Part shown: positions 55,564 through 64,000 of the stretch, one piece after another
Layout of the letters: the number at the start of each line of letters is the position of its first letter
Numbering within the stretch: position 1 is the stretch's first letter
NCBI GenBank assembly: GCA_010015745.1
Contig: ML978174.1
Span: 62,001-126,000, forward strand
Source: Setomelanomma holmii
Lineage: Eukaryota; Ascomycota; Dothideomycetes; Pleosporales; Phaeosphaeriaceae
DNA: 64,000 bases
Direction of reading: 5' to 3'
Translations under genes and position numbers: made by a program
The notes under the pieces: generated by a model
The model's database searches: none
Told to the model about the DNA's origin: nothing
The model's input: only the letters and a program-made list of their open reading frames with translations

Positions 55564-57644
55564 TCACAACTTCACATCCCCACCCTCAATCCTCTCCAAA
55601 TCTCCATTCGTGAACCTAACATACCGCCCGTCCTTTAACCAATACAGCACATCCCCACCCTTCCTCCCCGCTCCATTCCCCTCTACAACCCCAGGATCAA
55701 TCCCCTCCCCCTGCAACACATGTTTCTGCTGCTTATTCGTGCCCGTCGTCGCCATACTCCGTGTAACCCTCAACCAAACCGGTCTCGCAAAAGCCGGCAA
55801 TTCCCTGTTTACATGTTGCGCCAAACTACGCAGGACCTGCTCATTCGGTACTATCTCTCCAACACGCAGCACGATAGCCGCGCATCCCGCGCGCCCATCA
55901 TGTCGCGGAACCTGCACGCCATACACATTCGCCTCGAGGATGGCGGGGTGTTTGCCCAGGACGTCTGCGACTTCAGCGGTAGATACGTTTTCTGCTTTCC
56001 AGCGGAACGTGTCGCCGAGACGGTCGACAAACCACCATCTGCCATCTTTGTCGTGGCGCATCAGGTCGCCGCTGCGATACCACGCGTCGCCTAGCGTCTT
56101 GACGTTGCGGATTATTTTGCTGTTTGTTGCGCTTGTGTTGCCGAAGTAGCCCTGGAAGCGCTCGGACATGTTGGCTGGGTCGAGCTTGTAGAGGAGTTCG
56201 CCGGGCTCGTTGGGCGAGGCTAGGTCGCATAGGCCGGTGGTGGGGAGGCGGAGGGGGGCGGGTGGTGAGGCTTTGGGGTCGATGCGGACCATTGCGAGGC
56301 CGGATGAGAAGAGGAGGGAGGAGATGGTGCCGCTGCGCCCGATTGCGCCGGAGGAGAAGGTGTTTGAGGAGCGGTTGAACATGCCGCCTGGGGCTTCGGT
56401 GGCGGCGTAGAATTCGAAGATTGTTTCGATGCCGAAGCGCTCCTTGAATGGCTCCCAGACATCAGGTCGAAGACCGTTCCCGAATGCGCCTCTGACTTTA
56501 TGGTCTCTATCTAAGGGTGATGGGGGTGCGGAGAGCAGGTATCGACATGTTTCGCCGACGTAGTGTATAATAGTCGCATTCGAGGCGTGGGCTTCAGGCC
56601 AGAATGTTCTATGTGAGAACTTCGCAGAGAGGCAGATGGCGCTGCCTGCGCGCAAGACAGCGCAAACACCAAGGACACTGGCAGAGCTGTGGTATAAAGG
56701 CATCGAGGTGTAGAAGATGTCGTCCTTGAGACCAAGCCACAAAGCAACAGCCTTTGCGCCTATACTGCACTTTCCCCAAGCCATTACCGCAGGCTTAGGT
56801 AGTCCAGTGGTGCCGCTAGTGTAAATCAGCATTGCCATGCTGCTACGCGTCTGACCTGCGCGCACACTGTCTGGCTGGCGCGTCGGTGGAAGTGTCACGA
56901 TCTGAGCTTCGAGTGTCTTGTCGAAATGCACTATTTCGATTTGTCGCTGCACCTTAGTCTCGCCCCCGGTCGGCTCGAGAGACTGCGCTGGTGTGGTGTG
57001 ATTTCGCACGTTTCGAGGTACTTCGCTCGCATCCATGTCGAAGCCGAACTTGTGGTCTCCAAGCAATACGAAGCCATGCTCCTTTAGCACCTCCTCTGTG
57101 AACTTGTCCTTGCCCTCCTCGTCCACAAGCACCAACCTCGCAGTGCTCGTCTTGATTGTGTGAATCAATGGCTTTCCCGTCAAGTTGTAGTTGATGAAGG
57201 CCGGCCTCGCGCCAATGCTCCACAGCCCAAACCACACCCAGATGAAAACCTCGGAATTTATAAAGTCCATTGCGACGATGTCATCCTTCTCCACGCCTTT
57301 GTGCTTGAGCCAGACGCCATATTTAAGGACGATGTCGTAGGCCTGCGCATATGTCCATGTATTGCCTTGGAAGATGATCCATGGATGGTTCGCGCGCGAA
57401 GACTGGGCGTGCGCTTCGAGCTCGTAGAAGACATTCAGGCGGTCGCGGCGTTCGTCTGCGGTGCCGCTGATCGCAGAGCGAACGAAAGCGGACACCAGCG
57501 GAATATCATAAGTGATGCCATGACGCGCATTAAGGTAGGCGAGACCGGCAGCTGCAGCAGGTAAAGCGAGCGCGAGTGCTGTACGGATAGTCAGTAAGAT
57601 GTGGTGATGAAGGTGGTGGATGGTTGTGCGAGCTTACGCGCCAT
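55564..57644 (-). CDS. FAT1: very-long-chain acyl-CoA synthetase / fatty acid transporter
   Basis: Fat1 activates and helps take up long and very-long-chain fatty acids at the plasma membrane, ER and peroxisomes. A 7-nt first exon (57644-57638) and a large second exon (57578-55564), joined across a 59-nt intron, encode 673 residues. The N-terminus MAPLALALPAAAAGLAYL is a membrane anchor. Adenylation motifs are MLIYTSGTTGLPKPAVMAW, FEFYAATEAPGGM and WYRSGDLMRHDKDGRWWFVDRLGDTFRWKAENVSTAEVADVL. HYVGETCRYLL is the FATP/VLACS signature. It ends GGDVKL; yeast Fat1 ends IKL, so peroxisomal routing through this weak tail is possible. It overlaps nothing and converges on the secreted repeat gene. Confidence 0.9.
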
Positions 57645-58408
57645 GTCGCGAGTGATCCAAGCGCGCCTTTGCCCGACGAGGCTACGAGAGAGCAGAGTAT
57701 ACAGCACGTGGGTATTGTGGTACGTAAAGCGGTGCAGAAGACAAGAAAGTAGGAGAAAGAGTATGTACGTCCTCAAACAAGGAGGTTATGCGTGTTTCTC
57801 ACTCTGTACTTGCACCACTCGTTGCAGTGAGCGACTGAGCATGTCGACAGTCGCGAGCCGAGGCATCCTTCGCTGACTTGTCCTCCTGCCCTCTTATCCT
57901 CTCAATCCTTCCTTCATCAGAAAGCACATCAAGTCTGCAAGTGCTCCATGGTTCGTCAACATTGCAAGAGCCGATGTCTGTGATTTAAATATAAATCTTC
58001 GTTCCAGGAAGTCCACGTTGGTTCGCTACCTAGGTAGTCCTCGCAAGATGTGATTCCTCCAAGAGCTCGACATGCTGCGTCGCTGCCACTGCGTCTCTGA
58101 CGACCAATAATCGCCGAAGATCATCAATCGATGAGAGAGATAGCAGAAATCGACGCTGGAATCCTGAAATCCCCCGTTGGCAGATCTCCAAAGACCCCCT
58201 TGAAAAACTTTGTGCAGCCACTTGATCATTTTTGGAAAATCAACTCCCAGACTCCAACCATAAAGGCTCACTTCATAGAATGTACGGGTTCGGAAGGCCG
58301 CAATTGCGAGAATAATATCTCCAGTACCTTAGCTATTCCTCAGTGCTGCTCAAAACACTTACGATTCTGCACGACTCACCATAGACATATGAAGAAACCA
58401 GTATACAC
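57645..58408. promoter_or_regulatory. intergenic region upstream of FAT1
   Basis: About 760 bases between FAT1 and the 3' end of the next minus-strand gene. The FAT1 promoter should be here. No gene is recognised. Confidence 0.35.
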
Positions 58409-59787
58409 TCAGCCATGGGCCCTTTGCTCCGCGACCCACCAGTTCTGATGAGCCGATTTGACTTTGATGAGATAGTTGTCGAACTCCTCATCGTTCATGG
58501 CCACGAGCTCTGCCTTGGTGGCGCTCCTGGGAACGTCAAGCTCATCTTCCAGAACCCTGATGAGCTTTGTATCAATAAGTCGCTGGTGCTCGCGGACTAC
58601 GATCTCGTGCGCGTCCCGAAACACGCACTGGCCTTTGTTCTGTTCAGAGAAGTGTGCGCGTTGCAACTCAAGAGCCTACCCAGGTCAACATGAGCAAAAC
58701 ACTGTTTGCCGGTGTACACTTACCTGCTTGGCGTTATCAATGCCCAAGTCGGTAGTAGCCAACCTCCAAGCGAGCGCGCTGTCGCTCATAGTATCCTCTT
58801 CGTCAGCGAACATCTCAGTGGCGCTTTTGCCTGAAACGCGCCTTGATGCCTGTTGCACTGCTTGGAAGTGCGCGTCAAGGTCCTTGCCGGCAAGCTTTGA
58901 ATAGCCATCTCCACTGTCCCGATTCTGGTTGTCTGCCACGCGACCAGCAGTTGGCGCAGACTTGCGTAAATGAGGCGGAATTGACTTGCCAGCTTGTTGA
59001 ACAGGAGGACGTGGTCGTTGGAGGGTATTCAGCTCAAGCAGTTTCTCTAATGGGCCAGTCCAAGCTGGGATGGAGTTGTTTCCACCTGTGAGGGAGGCGT
59101 ACTCAGCCGCAGGGAGCAACGGAGTCCTGACACTAGTTGGTGCTAGTTTTGTGTTCCTTCTTCCAGGGACAGACGGAGCTGCTGCTGCTGCTGCACTCAA
59201 AGATGTAGAGCTCGACTGCAATGGATGTCCTTGACTGATGGGGCGTGCCGTTCGACCTTCACAGCCACCTGTTTCGATGGATGCATTGGCATCAGTGCTG
59301 GTAGAGGTGTCATCAGCAGCGGTAGCAGGAGCAGTGCGCGTCGAGGTCGGTTCGAGAGCGAGGTCTTGAGGCATGCACGTGCGGGACTCCTGCATAGGCC
59401 AGCCCGCCGCGGCTGCACGTGTGGTAGCCGCGGACGAAGAGGAGGTAGAGGATAAGGAGCGCGCCGCGTATCCATTGAGTCCTCGCATTCTCGCCTCGCG
59501 CTTCAACGCGGCTCTCTTTTGCTCTGCATAGGGATCCTTGTTGAACCTGGCGTCCTTTAGGGCTCCGGGCCGTGCGATCAAATTCGGGTCGGGAGACCTG
59601 TAGGAAGGAAACACGATGATCAGTCCTCACCCAAAAGAAGCTCATGGCCAATTACCAGTTCTCAGCCTCAGGTGGCGGCTCAGGAAACGCATTCCAACAG
59701 AGCGCAGCCGTTGCTGTCGAAAATTAGCATGCAGCTTGGAGCAATTAAGGAGGACTTACCCGTCTTCCTTGTCGTCATGTATGGCAT
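58409..59787 (-). CDS. conserved unknown, disordered with helical C-terminus
   Basis: Four exons (59787-59760, 59713-59656, 59597-58724, 58675-58409) with introns of 46, 58 and 48 nt give 408 residues. All junctions keep frame: RKT|ATAALCWNAF, AENW|SPDPNLI and AKQ|ALELQRAHF. The start MPYMTTRK is the first ATG; the frame stays open further upstream without ATG. Residues about 30-80 are basic (DPYAEQKRAALKREARMRG). A Ser/Ala/Thr-rich disordered stretch covers about 75-230. IPPHLRKSAPTAG precedes a conserved-looking segment (YSKLAGKDLDAHFQAVQQASRRVSGKSATEMF). The end, from SALAWRLATTDLGIDNAKQALELQ, is helical and carries FRDAHEIVVREHQRLIDTKLIRVLEDELDVP. I do not recognise the family. Confidence 0.7.
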
Positions 59788-60943
59788 GTTGTGCCAGAGC
59801 TTGCTCAGAATTTGGGCGGTGCGGACGGTGACGAAGCTGGTGATAACGATGTTGGTCCCCAAGGCTGAACGCAATTTGTTTGTATTGTTGCAAATCTTCG
59901 AAGTCGATGTGAAGTCGACTTTGCTGAAGGTGGGTGACCACTAGCCGCTTCCTACAAGGCAAGAGCAGCAAAAGGTGCGTCTTGTGATGGCAAAGGAGGT
60001 AATGAACAGGACGTAACGAAGACTGAAAGTCCGATGTTGGAAGAGAACGTGAAGAACAAGAAAGATAGATTGATACTGATAGGTTGTATTGCTGAATAAG
60101 AAGTATCAACAATGCAGACAAAGTGGTCCTTTCCTCTCACCCAAGCCTTTACGAAAGCTCTACATTTATGCGGCATACCTATTTCTCCTCAGCATGCTCA
60201 AGCAAGGTAAGATACAACGGGGATGTAGCTAAGGACTCCCAAACCAGAGCAAATGAAGATAGGACTTGGGGCGTGGGAATAGCTTCAGGGCGTAGTGGCC
60301 AACAGCTCCACCTCTGGCAGCGTAATGTAGTCTTCCGTCGTGTGCGTGATCGCCGACTCCTAAACTCGGCATGCTGTCGTCGAGCGACTGGTGTGGTATA
60401 TTGCGACGGCGTCTGAGCATCTGCGGGGCTGAGAATGCGCATTGCGCAGTCAAGCTCCACTCCGGACCGGTGAATGATTTCATCTCGCGCTAACCAAACT
60501 CGTCTAGCTATGATTCCACGTGCAAAGGTGTTTCTGCTGCGAAAACTCACTCTGTGCCTCTCGCGACTCTCGCAACAATCGATACTTCTGCGCGACAGGA
60601 TGTTCATCATATATAGCGCGTCTCTATCGCGATCTTGAGCAGTTCGAACTGCCGTGCCACTGCTCTTTCAGGCTGTCGCCTGCCCAATCAAGCATCGCGC
60701 GGACAACTAGAAGTGAATGCAACTTCGAACACCGACCCTGGCCCGCAAGTGAAAAGCGTCGAGTCTAACTCATGGTTACTAAAGCTAGCCTGCGCTCGAG
60801 TGTTCTTGCTGCATAATTTATTACCCTCGTCGCTACTTCCTCGCGCTCGTACGCTTCCATTATTTAAAGAAATCGCAATTCAACTCCGCTCGCGCGCCAC
60901 TATTCTCTTCTCTCTCACCAAACTTTTGGACAGCCTCCGCGAG
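59788..60943. promoter_or_regulatory. divergent intergenic region
   Basis: About 1.15 kb between divergent genes, containing both promoters. A 143-codon minus-strand frame at 60179-60610 shows no domain or start support. Confidence 0.35.
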
Positions 60944-62262
60944 ATGGCCAAGCGCACTTACTCTTCGTTCGATAGGAGGCGCAAGGAACTCGAACAAGAA
61001 ACCCATCGTAAACGTCCCAAAAGCGACAACGAGGACGAATTACGGTGGCCTCAACGCCCACAGTCGTCCAGCTTACTACTAAAGAAAGGCCTGAAGCCAG
61101 ATGGACCACCCTCAGATCTTGAAGATGATGTCGTGTCAAACATTGCGCAGCGTAAGAACCCGATCTCTCTGCTCGACCGTGCTCTTGATAGCAAGCTCAA
61201 GCCTACCAAGAACAAGCAAGACGGCATCCATGGTAGTCGAGAAGAGTTCGAAAAGACGATGCAGAGCCGAAGGGCAGAGAAGAAAAATAGCCCCGTACCG
61301 AGAAGCGCCTATCTGCCCACTCCTCCTTCCGGGGCCCAGACACAGCAAAAGAAACGAATGAACAGTTTCTTCCCTGCATTGAACGGCAAAGCTGGAGAAA
61401 TTGTCTCAAAGGCGACGAAATCTGTCGTCACCAAGCCAACTCCTACACCTGAACTTGCTGCCAAGGCTGTCATGATATCCACGGAGACGTCGAAGGTTTT
61501 CGAAACCGTCATCAAGTGCGCTGAGCCTGAAGAGCCATATCAGCCCAAACAGTACGAAGCTGACAAGGTCCCTGCGCCACGTAGGGATCTCTCTGGAGAC
61601 CGACTGTCAAGGAAGTCAAAGGAAGCTGGAATGTAAGTTGCCTATGACCATTTCTTTGAGCACACACTGACAGTGGCAGGTGGTCATCCAACCAAAGCAC
61701 CTCGCCATTCCTACGCCTTCCTGGAGAAGTTCGTAAACTCATCTGCGAGTTCGTGCTCGGCAGTGAGAACACGATCAACATCTGCTACGAGACATACCGG
61801 ACGGTTTATCTGCACAACACGCCTGTCAGGAACGACCCTATCTTCAAGTATCACTGCACAGTCTTCGACAACAATACGAACCCATACACAGAAAAGCTCG
61901 CAGGCAAGACCAAGATCACGCACAGCTTCACACTGCTCAATGGCGTCTGCCGCCAGCTCTATCTGGAGACCGCCGCCTTACCTTACAAGCTGAACCTCAT
62001 TGCCTTCGACTCGCATCACATCATGATGAACTTCCTCATCATCGAACGACGTCTATCTCGTCAACAACGTTCCGCAATCACTAGGCTTGTCTTACCGAAT
62101 GATCTGCCTGCGACAAATGTCCTAACAGCTCTGCCGAATCTCGACAAAATTTTCCTCGGTCTTGACAACTTTGACAAGGACTATTGGAAGGGTTGGTATC
62201 GTGTCGTTCGCAACAATGGCGAGGAACCGAGATTGGTTGACACAAATAAGTGGAGGAGGTAA
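60944..62262 (+). CDS. hypothetical protein with a DUF7730-like C-terminal domain
   Basis: Exons 60944-61632 and 61680-62262, joined across a 47-nt intron (GTAAGT ... GGCAG), give 423 residues. The join creates PFLRLPGEVRKLICEFVLGSENTINI, the start of a domain that is very common in Dothideomycetes (LRLPxEVRxLIYxxVLG, F-box-like in appearance). It continues with FTLLNGVCRQLYLETAALPYKLNLIAFDSHHIM and LTALPNLDKIFL. The N-terminal 230 residues are basic and disordered: MAKRTYSSFDRRRKELEQETHRKR and further Lys/Pro stretches. ATG 60944 is the first ATG in the frame. No catalytic motif is seen; a nuclear or adaptor role is only a guess. Confidence 0.75.
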
Positions 62263-62525
62263 GACTGTCGAGCGGCGGAGGCGAATGATCGTACAGCAAA
62301 GTGGTGGCTGTTATTGGGGTGGGTATCTTTCATCAGCATGGGATCTCGGCGCATCTAAGGAAAGCATATACATGAGAAGTATTGTCGAATTTCGGGTGAC
62401 GGATATGGAGATATGATACCCTATGTTTGACGGCGATCAGTCTGAGCAGAGTACATTACGTCAAGCCACATTTGACCTTCTCTGAATCATGCAATACCTC
62501 TGCTCCACCGACGCCTTTCTTTCGT

Positions 62526-64000
62526 TCATACCACAGCCATCAACACATCCTCAGCATTCTCCCGCCCCACAATCCCTTCCTCAACCATCTGCTCCAACAC
62601 CTTCACCACATCCTTACTCCTTCCCTTCCATGTATCCTTCCTCACCTGCGCCCCACTCGCCACTTCCTTCAACACCTCAGCCACAATTGCCTTCGCATCC
62701 GCCGTCGCTCTAACCTCCAGCGCCCCAGCCCTCTCCGCATAACTCCTCGCCCCGCGATAAAACACACCCGCATTCCCAACAAGCACCATTTTACTTTTCA
62801 TCCACGCCAATTTCGCGCTCTCGAACAACGCAATTCGGAAGCGAAAGAGATCGGTATCGCCGCGCGCGAGGAAGACATCTGCCAGACGCGAAGCTGACAA
62901 GATCGAAGCATACGGTGCTGCGGCGAGTTGTGTAAGTAGTGTCTGGGCCTGTGTGAGTGCCGTCCATAAGATTTCTACGTCGGTTGCGAAAGTCGGTGAT
63001 GCAGAGGCATATTGTGTTCCGTCGGCTAGAGCGGAGGCAAGATCGATTAGTGCATCGGCATAGGAGGACTGGATGTTTGCTCGGGCTAGTTTGGAGTTGG
63101 CTGAGTTGTCGGAAGTGTTTGCTATCTTTGCGAAGATCTGCTCGATTGTCTGCGCGTAAGTGGTTGAGGTGCTGCGGCCGGTTCGATATGCGACTTCGGC
63201 GATTGTGGTTTGGAAGCTGGCGGTCGCGAGGAGCGCGTCATCTTTGGGTGTTGTGGTTGCTTCTTTGACGGCGGATGTGCCTATGGAGAGTGTTGGGCCA
63301 GCTTTTGGTTCGTCTTTGATCTTGGGTGTTGTGTCTGTTTCGATGAGATAGATAAGGGCCGGGATCTTCGCTGTTGCTGTTTCGGTGCCGTCTTGGGCTT
63401 TCTTCTCGATGTTTGAGAGTTCAGACAGATCGTAGAGGCCAAGGAGGGTCGTGAGCGCACCGAGCTGTGCTGTGCATGTCTCGAGGATGGTCTCCGCGGT
63501 CAAAGGCTCCTCGACTGTCGCCCAGTCGCCTGGTGACTCTGATGATGAGGAGGCGGTCTCTGCAGCTGCAACTTCTTGATCGTTGTTCAGCGAAACGCCG
63601 CCTTCCCAGGCTTCCTGGTACTCTCCAGAAGCTTGTGCTTTCGCGATTTCAGCTTGCATCTGCTCATATTCTCGCTGCTGACTCTCAAGACACCCTGTGA
63701 AGACGTCTACTGCTTCTTCGAGGAGTGCGCGGGCTGATCCTTTGTTGGTCTCATGGCTTCCAGATTCCAGCAGTAATTCTGCGAGTGAGGTCAGAACTTG
63801 GGCTGCATTGAACTGGATGTCGGTATTCGCTGGGTTCAGCAAAATTGCGAAGCGATGCGATTCCAAAGTTTCTTGCAATAGTGCTGCCCTGTCACCAAGT
63901 TGAGACACTATTCGATCGTCCTCTGTGATGCTGTACTCGAGATTCGCTCTGCATAACATCAATTTCATCTTCGCCACAACTGGCACGCTGGACCCACTTG
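62526..64000 (-). CDS. TPR-like protein, N-terminus beyond the window edge
   Basis: A helical protein of at least 490 residues, read from the right edge to a stop at 62526. The first part shows repeated helix pairs (LYRANLEY-like start, RFAILLNPANTDIQFNAAQVLTSLAELLLESG, ARALLEEAVDVFTGCLESQQREYEQMQAEIAKAQASG), then an acidic linker (residues about 125-150). The central part, AETILETCTAQLGALTTLLGLYDL, resembles TPR-like solenoid. Alanine-rich helices follow to the end (AESAKLAWMKSKM, VVKVLEQMVEEGIVGRENAEDVLMAV). The frame is still open at base 64000, so the start is missing. I cannot name it with confidence; a conserved fungal TPR protein is likely. Confidence 0.7.
   Translation of the reverse strand, partial: SGSSVPVVAKMKLMLCRANLEYSITEDDRIVSQLGDRAALLQETLESHRFAILLNPANTDIQFNAAQVLTSLAELLLESGSHETNKGSARALLEEAVDVFTGCLESQQREYEQMQAEIAKAQASGEYQEAWEGGVSLNNDQEVAAAETASSSSESPGDWATVEEPLTAETILETCTAQLGALTTLLGLYDLSELSNIEKKAQDGTETATAKIPALIYLIETDTTPKIKDEPKAGPTLSIGTSAVKEATTTPKDDALLATASFQTTIAEVAYRTGRSTSTTYAQTIEQIFAKIANTSDNSANSKLARANIQSSYADALIDLASALADGTQYASASPTFATDVEILWTALTQAQTLLTQLAAAPYASILSASRLADVFLARGDTDLFRFRIALFESAKLAWMKSKMVLVGNAGVFYRGARSYAERAGALEVRATADAKAIVAEVLKEVASGAQVRKDTWKGRSKDVVKVLEQMVEEGIVGRENAEDVLMAVV

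Noticed and set aside
60179..60610. 143-codon minus-strand frame
   Set aside because: Arginine- and serine-heavy mixture without a domain; the first ATG and context are weak.
1..64000. tRNA, rRNA, CRISPR or transposon features
   Set aside because: No T-loop consensus with matching arms, no direct-repeat array and no terminal repeats or transposase/integrase motifs were seen by eye; a tRNAscan or repeat search was not possible.

Overview
The window is about 64 kb of nuclear DNA from a filamentous ascomycete (Pezizomycotina, most likely a Dothideomycete). The evidence is dense gene packing on both strands, many short introns (mostly 42-60 nt) with GTRNGT donors and CTRAY branch points, and families typical of such fungi: HET domain, RTA1, Zn2Cys6 factor, PPZ phosphatase, lactose-permease-type MFS. 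About 27 protein loci can be supported. I saw no tRNA, rRNA, CRISPR array or transposon body. Exon borders were worked out by eye from splice signals, reading frame and family similarity, so most are inferences that RNA data could correct.

Layout. 0-8 kb: a TPR/protein-kinase gene carrying a frameshift and a TAG stop, a HET-domain gene, and an F-box-like orphan. 9-16 kb: MED8, a protein N-terminal methyltransferase, a mitochondrial-type aldehyde dehydrogenase and a sugar transporter. 18-23 kb: PPZ-type phosphatase (with a possible alternative C-terminal exon) and an RTA1 membrane protein. 23-30 kb: acyl-CoA dehydrogenase, paraoxonase-like esterase and a Zn2Cys6 regulator. 30-40 kb: two conserved unknowns, a TRM61-family tRNA methyltransferase, a DCR2-type phosphatase and a peroxisomal (AKL-ending) acyl-CoA ligase. 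39-43 kb: a decayed BTB gene, a small unknown gene and a decayed capsule-type glycosyltransferase. 43-53 kb: RAD2/XPG nuclease, patatin lipase and mitochondrial QRI7. 53-58 kb: a secreted repeat protein with Kex2-type sites, and FAT1. 58-64 kb: two unknown proteins and the C-terminal part of a TPR protein running off the edge.

Most genes are unrelated housekeeping neighbours, not a pathway. Loose functional links are fatty-acid/acyl-CoA metabolism (acyl-CoA dehydrogenase, 4CL-like ligase, FAT1, patatin lipase) and genome or RNA maintenance (RAD2, TRM61 family, QRI7).

The most novel item is the cysteine-free secreted protein at 53.5-55.2 kb. It has a signal peptide, about a dozen short W-x-V/I-x-W motifs, and five W-G-K-R cleavage sites followed by EAEP/AAAP-like spacers. 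It looks like the precursor of a processed peptide family. A second theme is that three accessory genes carry in-frame stops, all of which a single C-to-T (CpA) or G-to-A (TpG) change would explain; this may be RIP-like decay.
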